NCBI GenBank assembly: GCA_014843695.1
Contig: CM026393.1
Span: 6,472,033-6,536,032 of the forward strand
Length of the DNA stretch: 64,000 bases
Source of the DNA: Archivesica marissinica
Taxonomy: Eukaryota; Mollusca; Bivalvia; Venerida; Vesicomyidae
Reading direction: 5' to 3'
The notes below the pieces were generated by a model, which did no database searches, was not told where the DNA came from, and saw only the letters and a program-made list of their open reading frames with translations. Made by a program: the position numbers and the translations under genes. Numbering within the stretch: position 1 is the first letter of the stretch; each line of letters begins with the position of its first letter. Shown in pieces: positions 46,538 through 57,600 of this stretch.

Positions 46538-47732
46538 GGCACGGGGCATAGATCTCATCTATCGGTGCTATACACGGAGCATAGATCTCATCTATCGGTG
46601 CTATACACAGGGCATAGATCTCATCTATCGGTGCTATACATGGGGCATAGGTCTCATCTATCGGTGCTATACATGGGGCATAGATCTCATCTATCGGTGC
46701 TATACATGGGGCATAGGTCTCATCTATCGGTGCTATACATGGGGCATAGATCTCATCTATCGGTGCTATACATGGGGCATAGATCGCATCTATCGGTGCT
46801 ATACACGGGGCATAGATCTCATCTATCGGTGCTATACACGGGGCATAGATCTCATCTATCGGTGCTATACATGGGGCATAGATCTCATCTATCGGTGCTA
46901 TACACTGGGCATAGATCTCATCTATCGGTGCTATACATGGGGCATAGATCTCATCTATCGGTGCTATACACGGGGCATAGGTCTCATCTATCGGTGCTAT
47001 ACATGGGGCATAGATCTCATCTATCGGTGCTATGCACGGGGCATAGGTCTCATCTATCGGTGCTATACACGGGGCATAGATCTCATCTATCGGTGCTATA
47101 CACAGGGCATAGATCTCATCTATCGGTGCTATACATGGGGCATAGATCTCATCTATCGGTGCTATACATGGGGCATAGATCTCATCTATCGGTGCTATAC
47201 ACGGGGCAAAGATCTCATCTATCGGTGCTATACACGGGGCATAGATCTCATCTATCGGTGCTATACACAGGGCATAGATCTCATCTATCTGTGTTATACA
47301 TGGGGCATAGATCTCATCTATCGGTGCTATACACGGGGCATAGATCTCATCTATCGGTGCTATACATGGGGCATAGATCTCATCTATCGGTGCTATACAC
47401 TGGGCATAGATCTCATCTATCGGTGCTATACATGGGGCATAGATCTCATCTATCTGTGTATACATGGGGCATAGATCTCATCTATCGGTGCTATACACGG
47501 GGCATAGATCTCATCTATCGGTGCTATACATGGGGCATAGATCTCATCTATCGGTGCTATACACTGGGCATAGATCTCATCTATCGGTGCTATACATGGG
47601 GCATAGATCTCATCTATCGGTGCTATACACGGGGCATAGGTCTCATCTATCTGTGCTATACATGGGGCATAGATCTCATCTATCGGTGCTATACACGGGG
47701 CATAGATCTCATCTATCGGTGTTATACACAGA
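46538..47732. repeat. 33-bp minisatellite, about 36 copies
   Basis: The unit contains CATAGATCTCATCTATCGGT and GCTATACACGGGG. ACACGG / ACATGG variants are mixed. It is bounded by SINE A on the left and a SINE C tail on the right. Confidence 0.95.
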
Positions 47733-47875
47733 CTATGGATACCTCTGGAATACGAGCATCTTCTGTACCTTGCTTGCTTGCTCTATCTTCCAAAATAAAA
47801 TGATTAATATACTGGAGGCGTTTCCCCCGATTAATCACCAGGGGGGGGGGGGGCAACGATAAATAAACATGTATG
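47733..47875 (+). mobile_element. SINE family C 3' fragment
   Basis: CCTCTGGAATACG, CTATCTTCCAAAATAAAATG, GGAGGCGT and GCAACGATAAATAAAC follow the order of a family C tail. A run of about 13 G lies at 47840-47853. It ends 10 bp from the donor of an exchanger exon. Confidence 0.65.
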
Positions 47876-47885
47876 TGTGTATTAC

Positions 47886-47961
47886 CTGACAAACTGTCCT
47901 CGCCACGTTGCCTCTTCCTCCTCCTCCTGTACTACGTCCCGTAGACGGTCACCTAATTCAT
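47886..47961 (-). CDS. SLC8: Na+/Ca2+ exchanger: acidic linker before helix 6
   Basis: This 76-nt exon lies between TTTTTCAG and GTAATAC on the - strand. It encodes (D)ELGDRLRDVV, a run of five glutamates, and ATWRGQFV. WRGQF aligns with WREQF of vertebrate NCX just before the ITV segment. The linker is much shorter than in NCX1, where a longer loop with the ESYEFKSTVDKL motif separates Calx-beta 2 from this point. Phase in is 1, and AG at the end joins T of the next exon to give Ser. Confidence 0.78.
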
Positions 47962-47987
47962 CTGAAAAACAGTACAACACATTATTA

Positions 47988-48172
47988 GAAAGTCGTGATA
48001 GTGCAATGGTAGCGTGTTCGCTTCAGGTGCGAATAGCCCAGAGTTCGAGCCCCGCTGGAGCCGTTCAGATTGTGCCCTTAGGCAAGGCATTTAAATTCCA
48101 TGTTGCCTCGTCTCTCTCCCTCGTGGCGATGGATTCCATCAGGAATGGGGTCTCAAGAGTGATGAATATAAG
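47988..48172 (+). mobile_element. SINE family A copy, tail lost
   Basis: AAGTCGTGATAGTGCAATGG head, box B AGAGTTCGAGCCCC, and the body to GAATGGGGTCTCAAGAGTGA. It is 26 bp from the acceptor of an exchanger exon. Confidence 0.85.
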
Positions 48173-48189
48173 TCATCATGTCATGTTGT

Positions 48190-48895
48190 TATAAGTAACT
48201 GTATATCTATACATATGTCATCATGTCTATGCAACCGTCATACAGACATATTGTTATATGTAACTGTATATCTATACAACCTCCATACAGACATATTGTT
48301 ATATGTAACTGTATATCTATACATATGTCATCATGTATATGCAACCTCCATACAGACATATTGCTATATGTAACTGTATATCTATACATATGTCAGCATG
48401 TCTATGCAACCTCCATACAGACATATTGTTATATGTAACTGTATATCTATACATATGTCATCATGTATATGCAACCTCCATACAGACATATTGCTATATG
48501 TAACTGTATATCTATACAACCTCCATACAGACATATTGTTATATGTAACTGTATATCCATACATATGTCATCATGTCTATGCAACCTCCATACAGACATA
48601 TTGTTATATGTAACTGTATATCTATACATATGTCATCATGTATATGCAACCTCCATACAGACATATTGCTATATGTAACTGTATATCTATACAACCTCCA
48701 TACAGACATATTGCTATATGTAACTGTATATCTATACAACCTCCATACAGACATATTGCTATATGTAACTGTATATCTATACATATGTCAGCATGTCTAT
48801 GCAACCTCCATACAGACATATGCATATATGAGCTGATTAATTATCGTAATCAATGGATAAACAGACATCATGTCTATGCAACCTCCATTATAGAG
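48190..48895. repeat. Composite minisatellite (about 37- and 65-bp units)
   Basis: CCATACAGACATATTG(T/C)TATATG and TAACTGTATATCTATACA make the short unit; longer units add TATGTCATCATGTATATGCA. Long and short units alternate irregularly. Confidence 0.9.
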
Positions 48896-49037
48896 GACAC
48901 TGGCAATGTATAAGGGTTGTATCCACTATGTTTGTGTTTGTTTGACTACAGAACAGTCAATATAATATCATGTGATAATGGTAATGGCGTCGAGACGAGG
49001 CTATATATTATAAAGGGTTAACAGTCTGTGTACTTAC

Positions 49038-49128
49038 CTTTGGTAATATTACAGACGATGGCACTTCTTGTACCTATTTTGGCACCTAGACTTGGATTTT
49101 TCAGTGTTATGATGAAGTTTTTTGGACC
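49038..49128 (-). CDS. SLC8: Na+/Ca2+ exchanger: end of Calx-beta domain
   Basis: This 91-nt exon lies between TGTTTCAG and GTAAGTAC on the - strand and starts in phase 0. It encodes [20 protein letters not shown] and then [10 protein letters not shown]. The pattern (phenylalanine strand, N-P, G-A-x-I-G) is the last strand pair of a Calx-beta calcium-binding domain. The last G joins AT of the next exon to give Asp. The upstream exon is not certain; a 23-nt candidate lies at 49218-49240. Confidence 0.8.
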
Positions 49129-49217
49129 CTGAAACATACAACGAAAACTAAACTACATTATTTGCATTATGACATAGAAACAGCTGTGAATACTAGTAAA
49201 CTGTAGAACATACTCAC

Positions 49218-49240
49218 AGCATTAGCACTACAGTCATGCT
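49218..49240 (-). CDS. Candidate 23-nt microexon upstream of the Calx-beta exon
   Basis: On the - strand, CACTACAG precedes and GTGAGTATG follows a 23-nt stretch. Read so that it ends at a codon boundary (as the next exon requires), it gives HDCSANA joined to GPKNF. The result resembles the turn before the last Calx-beta strand pair. NCX genes are known for very short cassette exons at this place. The splice signals are good, but no upstream exon was found to test the other phase. Confidence 0.25.
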
Positions 49241-49424
49241 CTGTAGTGTATAATGAGAGACATCAGTCAGTTACTGCCCCTGAATACTCTCTAAAACTAG
49301 ATAGGTCCTATTAAGTGTTTTCCTCTGTTATTATCGCTGTTTCCTTTGCACAACATGCTAACAATTTTATTCCACTATCACTTCTTATGAGTATTAAATT
49401 ACTATATCTTGACAAATCGCACGC

Positions 49425-49903
49425 ACACAGTATATGCAATGGGTACTTATTTGTAAAATAATGATTGCACACAGTATATGGCAATGGGTACTTATTTGTA
49501 AAATAATGATCGCACACAGTATATGCAATGGGTACTTATTTGTAAAATAATGATTGCACACAGTATATGGCAATGGGTACTTATTTGTAAAATAATGATC
49601 GCACACAGTATATGCAATGGGTACTTATTTGTAAAATAATGATCGCACACAGTATATGCAATGGGTACTTATTTGTAAAATACTGATTGCACACAGTATA
49701 TGCAATGGGTACTTATTTGTAAAATACTGATTGCACACAGTATATGCAATGGGTACTTATTTGTAAAATAATGATCGCACACAGTATATGCAATGGGTAC
49801 TTATTTGTAAAATAATGATCGCACACAGTATATGCAATGGGTACTTATTTGTAAAATAATGATCGCACACAATATATGCAATGGGTACTTATTTGTAAAA
49901 TAA
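49425..49903. repeat. 44-bp minisatellite, about 11 copies
   Basis: The unit contains GCACACAGTATATGCAATGG and GTACTTATTTGTAAAATAAT. Early units alternate GATTG / GATCG with an extra G (ATGGCAATGG). Confidence 0.93.
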
Positions 49904-50945
49904 TGTTATCAGTTAATTAACACGATTTTGGTAAAATCACATTTATCATACCGCAACATCTGATTAGGGAACAACAATAAAAACAAAGGATTCTAACTAA
50001 AGGACATATTCACATTTCGGAATAAATCAGACTTTATCTGCCAAGGGAGGTAATAGATCATTTGGAAATGTCTCTCATTGTGCTGCAACTAACAGATGAA
50101 ATGCAACCATGATTGATATCCCAGAGCCTTCTGTATTCCACACAGCAATGCACATCAATACTGATTCGGAAAATGAAAGAGAAGAAGTTGGTATAGGTAA
50201 ATGAAAAACTACATGTGTCTAATCTAAGCTGTAGCAAGCTATATAATCTGCTGTCAATCCAAAGGAAACTCTCTACATTCATTAATCGACTGTAAATTAT
50301 ACTAATATGGTGTGTGTTTTCATGCCTACTTTAATTTTAATTAATGAATCGTAAATCTTGGTGATTCAGTATAACATTTTTAAAAACAATTTAAAAAAAA
50401 GAAACACAAAACTGCCACCACAATAAAGTGAAAAAATGAATACAACACCATCACCACAGTGAATAATACCATGTTCACGCTCAAATTAAATAGGATTTAC
50501 CCAAGCACTGCATTCGTATTAGCACAATATAGACAATTGACTGTGACTGGAGTATATACATGCAAAAGTCGTGAATATTAATATCTGAACGTTACACAAT
50601 TCATTAAAATATTTATTTCTTTTTTCTCAAATTCATCGATTTGAGTTTGTTTTTTACGTCTTTGAAGAGTTCATACTAGAAAGTATGTACAGTGTGCAAA
50701 AACAACCCATCGCGCGATGAAATCTAGCAGCGGGCAACAAAGAAATAAATTAAGATCGTCCGAAGTGCAGTGAAATATAATCAAGCAAGTCTTAATTATC
50801 ATAATAATGAATGAGTGCGAAATCTTACTAAACACCGCTTCTGCATTGGATGTACAACACATACTGTGCGGAATTTTCTCATACTACCCGATTCGTAAGT
50901 AATAAAAGATAGTTTTGCACACTGTATGTAGTTTTAAATCTGGCC
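49904..50945. other. No recognised feature
   Basis: AT-rich sequence upstream (gene sense) of the exchanger exons. I looked on the - strand for the missing N-terminal exons and saw none. Confidence 0.4.
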
Positions 50946-51176
50946 TTAACCCTTTCAACCCCACAGGCCTCTAAATAGGCTTATGAAAAGTGTAGATCCA
51001 GATGAGCCGTCTCATCAGGATCTGCACTTTTTTGCCAGTAATAATTATTACTATTTTTAGATAAAATTACCCATTTTGATAAATGAACTGGTCCAAATGT
51101 AATTTTCTTATTAATTTATTGGTCTAAAAATAGCATGCACCAGTCCATGTCAGTTACTTGGGGTTGAATGGGTTAA
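50946..51176 (-). mobile_element. M1 MITE, short hairpin
   Basis: TTAACCCTTTCAACCCCACA to GGGTTGAATGGGTTAA; half of the central hairpin is missing. Confidence 0.8.
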
Positions 51177-51385
51177 ACTATGGCCACCAGCCACTTACGG
51201 AAACGCAAAATGGCTTTAAAATCTCAATCCAGATTACAGTTGTGAACAGGGTGTTAGTATTTCAGAACTCTCTAATTCAGGTACCAGTAAGCTTAGTTTA
51301 AGCTTAAATAATTGGCAGACATTTTTATAAAGATATAATTTTATGTACTATAATTATATAGCCGGAATCAAAACTGCACTGTAAG

Positions 51386-51626
51386 TTAACCCATTCAACA
51401 CCAAGTAACTCATATGGACTGGTCCATGATATTCACAAACCAATAAATGAATCAGAAAATCACATTTGGACAAGTTCATTTATCAAAATGGGTAATTATG
51501 TCTAAAAATAGTCATATCACTGGCAAAAAGTGCAGATCCTGATGAGACGGCTCATCACGAGCCGGCTCATCTGGATCTACACTTTTTGTAAGCCTATTTA
51601 GAGATCTGTGGTGTTGAAAGGGTTAA
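51386..51626 (+). mobile_element. M1 MITE
   Basis: TTAACCCATTCAACACCAAG to GTGTTGAAAGGGTTAA, with hairpin GGCTCATCACGAGCC. Confidence 0.83.
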
Positions 51627-51855
51627 CCACCAAAGGTCATTCACCCGTTGAGGCGTGACCCCCAACATGTATCCTTCACGTCTTTTATTAAATAAATAAA
51701 TAAAGCAGTTTGAATTCGGTACATTTTTCATGAAAAAAGCTGTATCCTTTTAATGATTATAGCATCCTATCAATTTACTAGATATAATATAATACATAGC
51801 ATTGTGTGTCACAACTTTGTGTGGCACTGCATTACCATAATTATACACAACTTTG

Positions 51856-52127
51856 TGTGTTTTACGCTTATTTATCGTTGCTACCGGTTGCCCATATGAG
51901 GGACACCTCCTGAAGATTTTTGGAGGATAGTGCAATGATACAGACAGAGACACATTCCAGAATCTCCTCTGGTTCTTTTACATGAACGGTGTAAAGCACC
52001 GACACGAGACCTCGGTTTAACGTCCCGTCTGAAAGACTGTTAATTTTATTAGGGTCAGATGGGGGGATCGAACCTGCGATCCCTGGATTACCAGTCCAAC
52101 GTATTAATCACTGGACTACAGATCCAT
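51856..52127 (-). mobile_element. SINE family C copy
   Basis: Tail TTTTACGCTTATTTATCGTT at the left, then CTCCTCTGGTTCTTTTAC and AACGTCCCGTCTGAAAGAC. Box B as GGATCGAACCTGCG, box A as ACTGGACTACAGATCC. Confidence 0.88.
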
Positions 52128-52218
52128 CACAACTAATTATCGCACCCATTTGTACATATAATGACTTGTTTGCAGGAAACTGCACAATAACTGCAATTGT
52201 GAAAACTAACTTAACAAA

Positions 52219-52465
52219 TTAACCCATTTCATTCTGGATACATTTAAAGGCTTTTGCAAACAACATAGATCCAGATCAGCTGCAGCGTCATGCTGCATGC
52301 TGATCAGGATCTATTTTGTTTGCTACATAGCCAAGTTTCTTAGCAAAATCATCTGAATAGCAAACAGCATAGAGCCTGATCAGACAGCACGTTCCGTGGC
52401 AGCTGATCTGGCTCTATGTTCTTTGCAAATACTGTTTGAATGGTATCCAGAATCAAATGGGTTAA
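52219..52465 (+). mobile_element. M2 MITE (ATTTCATTCTGGATA subfamily)
   Basis: TTAACCCATTTCATTCTGGA to TCCAGAATCAAATGGGTTAA, about 247 bp. It is nearly colinear with 33741-33984 and 59267-59513. Confidence 0.83.
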
Positions 52466-53469
52466 AGAAAAGTTAAGCTGCTGGATGTGTCCGATTGGGA
52501 AGGTACTGGTGAGAGCAGAGTTCTTGCTAGTTTTCTGTTGACGTCCTTATTTGGATACAAGCTTTCCCCCCCCCCCCGTTGTTTTTAACTCCCTCCTATA
52601 ACTGCCAAGAATCTGGTATGGCAATGTTATTCATCGTTTTCTGGAACCTCGTAAATACTGTTATGCTCATTTCAATATTGAAATGCAGTTCGTAATTACA
52701 GAACATTCACTGGTAATAAACTGTTTTGCCATAATCCTGTATTAAATTGTACTGTTTTGTAATGCAAATTTTGGAATGTACTTTGTCTATGAAACCGTTC
52801 AAATAAGTTTTAAGTACCCTGGCAGAAAACAACATGTGTTTACTGCATGTTTTACTACAAGGATATAATATAACTGACAGGGATTGCTAGAAGGCATTGA
52901 ATTAAATGGTCAAACTGAAATGATAGTTATATTTGTACACTGAATTACTTTAAAAACGCACCACATATATTCTACATATAGAGATATGACAATCTTAGAT
53001 TGATTTTTAATTCTGAGGGATACATCTACATTTAAATCAAGCACACCCTTTTTTGTGGTTCCATTTTGGAAAGTTTAGTTGATGATAAAATTTTAGTGCA
53101 ATGTCCAATTCCTTATTTCAATTGTTGTAAGTATTCATGTACATGATAAAGTCAAGTCAAAGTTTTTATTGGCATAAACATGTACATGTCCATCGCCAAG
53201 AAACATGTTTGGCGGTTACATACAAAGTTACAGAAAAGCATGATATTATATATGGTTTGAGTAAGCATAGCATTAACATTTACGAAATATATTGTTGTTT
53301 AACAATATAGTTTGTATTTAGTGTCTCACATATCAATATTTTACAAGTAGGAACATTCATTTAGTTAATTATTATCATTGTTGCTAAATAAATATATTTA
53401 GCTAAATTGACAAGTTTGCTTTTTGGTGTTGAATTCATGAGTGTTCTAAACTTATTATGTTATGTTATA
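52466..53469. other. No recognised feature
   Basis: Mostly AT-rich unique-looking sequence with a C run near 52566-52578. No exon was recognised on either strand. Confidence 0.4.
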
Positions 53470-53730
53470 TGTTATATTTCGGGTTTTACGCCTGCATCAG
53501 CACCATTTTGGGCTATATCGCCGGCGGGCAGTTTACTTAACAACACCTTTCCTGGGCAGGCTCCAGCGGTTAACCAGTACATGGGTGCATCAACCTCCGT
53601 AAGAAACTGCCAACTTTTTCATATAAATGAGACACGGCCTGAGCGGGGCTCGAACCCGTGACCATCAGTGATGATAGGTTACAGTGGTATACAAGTCAGC
53701 GACCTTAACCACTCGACCACGGAGGCGGAC
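53470..53730 (-). mobile_element. SINE family D copy
   Basis: Reverse complement of 18481-18715: GGGCTATATCGCCGGCGGGC, CCTTTCCTGGGCAGGCTCC, box B as GGGGCTCGAACCCGTG, box A as CCTTAACCACTCGACCAC. The identity between the two copies looks high, so family D is probably recent. Confidence 0.87.
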
Positions 53731-54122
53731 TCTAAACTTATTAATGGTTGGCCATGAACAATAATATCTAGGTAAATATATATTTCTTATATCATTATAA
53801 TAAGGACAAACTAATAAGCAATGATATTCTGATTCTACTTCATTTTGAGCACACTCAAATTTCTTGATAGAAAAGAAATCTGTTTAAACTAAGCCCCAAA
53901 AAGGAAATTTTTGGAATTTTGTAAAATTTGGCTCATTAGGTCACTATAAAATTAATTTTGATACACTTTACGGTCGACTTGCTATTTATGAAAACGTGTC
54001 TTACGCCAAAACTATACCTCCGACAAAAGTGATGCGTTTTTATAGTCGTTCGGTGTATGGAAAGGTCCATTAAAATACTCAGAGATTTTATTTTTTAATG
54101 TTTAATGATCACAAAGCTTTCA
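53731..54122. other. No recognised feature
   Basis: AT-rich sequence between SINE D and an M1 element. Confidence 0.4.
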
Positions 54123-54376
54123 TTAACCCTTTCAACACCACAAACCTCTAAATAGGCTTACAGAATGTGTAGATCCAGATGAGCCTGCTCATAACGAACC
54201 ATCTCATCAGGATCTGTACTTTTTGCCAGTAATATTACTATTTTTAGACAAAATTACCCAGTTTGATAAATGAACTTGTCCACATGTAATTTTCTTAGTC
54301 ATTTATTGATCTAAAAAATACCACTTGGTGTTGAATGCACCAGTCCATGTCAGTGACTTGGTGTTGAATGGGCTAA
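54123..54376 (-). mobile_element. M1 MITE (diverged)
   Basis: TTAACCCTTTCAACACCACA at the left and TGGTGTTGAATGGGCTAA at the right, plus a short internal duplication of ACTTGGTGTTGAATG. Confidence 0.78.
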
Positions 54377-54636
54377 AAGTACTAAAAACTACTTTATCTA
54401 AATCCAACACTTTCATTTGTATTTTTAATCAAAGTAATGACATAACTACATAATGTTGTTATCACATATACACATACATATACAGTGGAATTTCAAACCA
54501 ATGGATTAATGTTGTAGGAAAGCACAGGTGTTTAAATTGCACGAAACAAATGAACAGACACCATATGTAACACGCTACAGCACATTGTATTTACTGCAAA
54601 CAGTTGCAACAAAACAGCACAATACAACTACCTCAT

Positions 54637-54661
54637 GTGTGTGTGTGTGTGTGTGTGTGTG
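54637..54661. repeat. (TG)n microsatellite
   Basis: About twelve TG dinucleotides directly at the tail of a family C SINE. Confidence 0.9.
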
Positions 54662-55130
54662 TTTTACGTTTATCTATCGTCGCTACCGGTTGCCAATATG
54701 AGCGGCACCTCCTGAAGAGAGTCATTTTGGAGGATAGTGCAATGATACAGATAGAGACTCATCCCAGAGTCTCCTCTGGTTCTTTTACGTGCACAGTGTA
54801 AAGTACCGACACGAGACCTCGGTTTAAAGTCCCATTTGAAAGACTGTTAATAATGTTACGGTCAGACGGATCGATCCTGCGTTCCCTGGACTCGCAGTCC
54901 AACGTGTTAACCACTGGCCTACTGACCCGTCTGTATACAGACTGTTAATTTTATTAGGGTCAGACGGGGGATCGAACCTGCGATCCCTGGATTACCAGTC
55001 CAACGTGTTAACCACTGGACTACAGATCCGTCTGTATACAGACTGTTAATTTTATTAGGGTCAGACGGGGGGATCGAACCTGCGATCCCATGCATTACCT
55101 GTTAACCACTGGACTACAGATCCATCTGTA
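54660..55130 (-). mobile_element. SINE family C copy with head in triplicate
   Basis: One tail and body (left) followed by three tRNA-like heads in a row: ends near 54935, 55033 and 55125 each read CAGATCCGTCTGTA or a close variant. Copies 2 and 3 begin CAGACTGTTAATTTTATTAG and have a period near 90-98 bp. Confidence 0.8.
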
Positions 55131-55134
55131 ATTG

Positions 55135-55870
55135 ATATACCTGCACAGTAAATATGTAGGAAAGTGTAACGAGGCCTCATGGGTGTCTCGCTATGGATGA
55201 GTAACTGTATAAGTGATGGTTCACCGGATTAACATCATTTCTGTCATGGTTTCCAGCGAACGATTGAGAAATAACCACGTAAGAGAATTTTTTTGGACGC
55301 ATAAATAATTTCTGAAATCATAATTATCTTGGGGCCAAATGTAAAGTTCAAGGTCATTGGTAGGGTGTGGACTTACATGTGGGTGTAGAGAATTAGTCTT
55401 CAAATGTGTATGCAAAGCTTAAAATAATATCTTTTAACAGTTCTTGAGAAATGATAACGATTTGAGATATTTTTTGATATATAAAATATTTCTGAAGACC
55501 AAATGATTAGTGTGCCAAAATTCATGTTAGTAACAAGGTCAATATTGGGGGGGTGGGATCTGTTAGGGGTGGCAGGAACAATCTCTAGAAACAGTGTGAA
55601 ACCAATCAACACATTATATTTTAGATATATGCAATATTATTGACGACACCCATGCTTGAAAAGTGACTTGTTAAAAGTGACTTGTTACGTCTCGCTTTCT
55701 GCTATAGTGGACGAAACAACAATCAACTGAAATAACATTACTTACTATATGACCATAGGGCAACAAAATTTTTGTGTGTCTTGTGCCTGTGCTCATTCAT
55801 TCAACTTTTCATAGTAAGCAAACTGTGTTGTATCCGGTTACATATGGGCAGGTTGTTAGGAACAATTGTG
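55135..55870. other. No recognised feature except a half inverted-repeat element
   Basis: Unique-looking sequence. At 55760-55795 a half copy of the 43750-43838 inverted repeat is present. Confidence 0.45.
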
Positions 55871-55876
55871 AGGTTG

Positions 55877-56629
55877 TTAACCTTTAGCACGCTGTAGGCA
55901 AAATGAACAGATAACAAATGTGTAATATTTTTCTTATTTTTCCAGGAATTTAGGGCTTGACATTTTCATTGAAATCGTCCCATCGGGCTAAAATAAGTTA
56001 AAACAATTTTAGAAAAGATATAGAGGATATTTGTGTTTATTAGTGTAAGATAGGATTTTATTTCATCGAGTGATCACCGAAAATTTGTACTTGCACGAGT
56101 TGCGTTATAAACACATATCTTCTTTTTCTTTTATGATGTCCAATGACTTTTTTGACTACCGTTAATATAAAAAAAAAATTCCCAAATTATATTCATTATA
56201 ACTCATTTCACTACGTGACACAACCACACAACCACTTCTGTAGGTGTGAATGTCCATAATAACAAATAGTTCCTGTATAATTTTAGTTAGTTTCTGTTTG
56301 CTGTCAAAATTAAAAACTACAGACAAAACAAATTCATTAGAATATTTACTTAATAATTAACTGTTCATGATAAGTCAGAAAATAGGAAAAATACAAAAGT
56401 ATGTCTAACCACGCAGGAATACGAAACTCAACCGGTGGCAGAGAAAATGCCATCTTTCACCGTTTCAAAGCGGTGTGAGATTGAGTTTTCTTTCACTGAG
56501 AAAATTCTGTCATTGGAAAGCATAAAAAGGAAGAGACATGCAATGTCAAGCCCTATTTTCCTGGAAAAATAAGACAAATATTACACATTTGTTATCTGCT
56601 CATTTCGCTTAGAGCGTAATAAACGTTAA
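55877..56629. mobile_element. M3 element, long version (753 bp)
   Basis: TTAA on both sides and terminal inverted repeats of about 90 bp: GAACAGATAACAAATGTGTA, TTTTTCCAGGAATTTAGGGC on the left, mirrored on the right by GCCCTATTTTCCTGGAAAAA and TACACATTTGTTATCTGCTC. The inside has no transposase-like frame, so it is nonautonomous. Confidence 0.8.
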
Positions 56630-57009
56630 CTTATGATACATTACTTGATACATTAGTGATCGCTTGTCAATCAGCTGTCAATAGCAACAAGCAACAGTTA
56701 CAATTACAGGTCATTCCCACGTTTGTATTCTGTCAAACAGATTTCTATACTGACCAGTCCTTCGTGGCAAAACGTCCAAAAATAGAGCATTATGGGAATG
56801 AGAACACACGAGTCATAAAATCGGGTTTCGAAGTAAGGAATTCCTGATGAAACATAGCTTAATTATACATTTAAACACTGCAATTTGATTGGATAACCAG
56901 TCTCTGGTAGATTCTCTCGTATACAAATTTCATGTGGATAAAAATGATATCCTAATGGTCCGTTCCAAAATGGTGAGGCAAGCCCTGATTGATTGGAAAG
57001 CTTAGTGTA

Positions 57010-57248
57010 AACTTTATTTATTTTACAACGATTGCTAAGCAAGTTTTAACTACTTATATTAATCACTCTTGTTGGCACGGATGAAAGCGAAATGTGGTCA
57101 TTCGTGTGGGAGGAAACCGGAGTACCCGGAGAAAACCCACCTGTCCGATCTGGCGACAATCGTTCCATCTCAGATACATCCCGGTCCGAGGATCGAACCC
57201 GGGTCGCATTGTTGAGAAGCGGACATGCTAACCACTGCGCTAATTGGA
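57010..57248 (-). mobile_element. SINE family B copy
   Basis: GGAGGAAACCGGAGTACCCG, box B as GGATCGAACCCGGG, box A as GCTAACCACTGCGCTAATTG. Confidence 0.86.
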
Positions 57249-57435
57249 AAGCTTGATATAGGATGTTAGTATAATTAGAATACTGATACAAAATCATCAT
57301 TTACTTTGAGTAACTGAGTATGATACCACAATGCATGCATGCCAGTGTCAGTGATGTTCATTTGTTTTACATTGCCTCCAATCATGGACCACAGACACCG
57401 TCACATCAATATAATCTTCCTCTCATTGATACATC

Positions 57436-57546
57436 AGGAAAACCCCTGCCAAGAAGGCATCTATTATGACTATAAATATCACACAAACCGGAAGCTGTAT
57501 GAAGAAAAGACGGCTACAGGGTGCAACAAATGTTCTTGTACCCTTG
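57436..57546 (+). CDS. Candidate VWC-like exon fragment
   Basis: After TTGATACATCAG a frame reads ENPCQEGIYYDYKYHTN, then GCNKCSCTL, before CTTGTAATT. The pattern C-x2-G-x-Y-Y ... C-x2-C-x-C resembles the first half of a von Willebrand type C (chordin-like) repeat. A frame opening with Met exists from 57339. The last part is followed by a near-copy of itself (see repeat at 57510-57600), so this may be a decayed gene piece. No flanking exons were recognised. Confidence 0.22.
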
Positions 57547-57600
57547 TAATTCAGAAAATATGGCTACAGAGTGCAACAAATGTTCTTGTACCCTTGTAGT
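57510..57600. repeat. Direct duplication, two copies of about 48 bp
   Basis: GGCTACAGGGTGCAACAAAT then GTTCTTGTACCCTTGTA is repeated as GGCTACAGAGTGCAACAAAT with the same continuation. It overlaps the cysteine end of the candidate VWC-like exon. Confidence 0.85.

Larger units (their letters stand above)
31824..49128 (-). other. SLC8: Gene locus: SLC8-type Na+/Ca2+ exchanger, 3' part with seven exons
   Basis: Seven exons on the - strand (49128-49038, 47961-47886, 46390-46268, 43694-43619, 42176-42023, 38624-38449, 31958-31824) all have GT-AG borders and matching phases. They sum to 831 nt (276 residues plus stop). The product is the C-terminal part of an NCX: end of a Calx-beta calcium-sensor domain, short acidic linker, membrane helices and the alpha-2 repeat with [14 protein letters not shown] and [17 protein letters not shown]. 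It ends with GGELGG and [13 protein letters not shown], which parallels the SSLEAYCHIKGF end of animal NCX proteins. NCX exchanges three Na+ for one Ca2+ at the plasma membrane. The N-terminal half (alpha-1, exchanger inhibitory region, first Calx-beta) was not found and should lie to the right. Introns run from about 1.1 to 6.5 kb and are filled with minisatellites and SINEs. Confidence 0.9.

Noticed and set aside
46431..47803. Frames of 344 and 437 residues
   Set aside because: 33-bp array; both strands are open equally, and it lies within an exchanger intron.
50058..50282. Missing N-terminal exons of the exchanger in the open frames right of 49.2 kb
   Set aside because: None of the frames shows the alpha-1 repeat, exchanger inhibitory or Calx-beta motifs.
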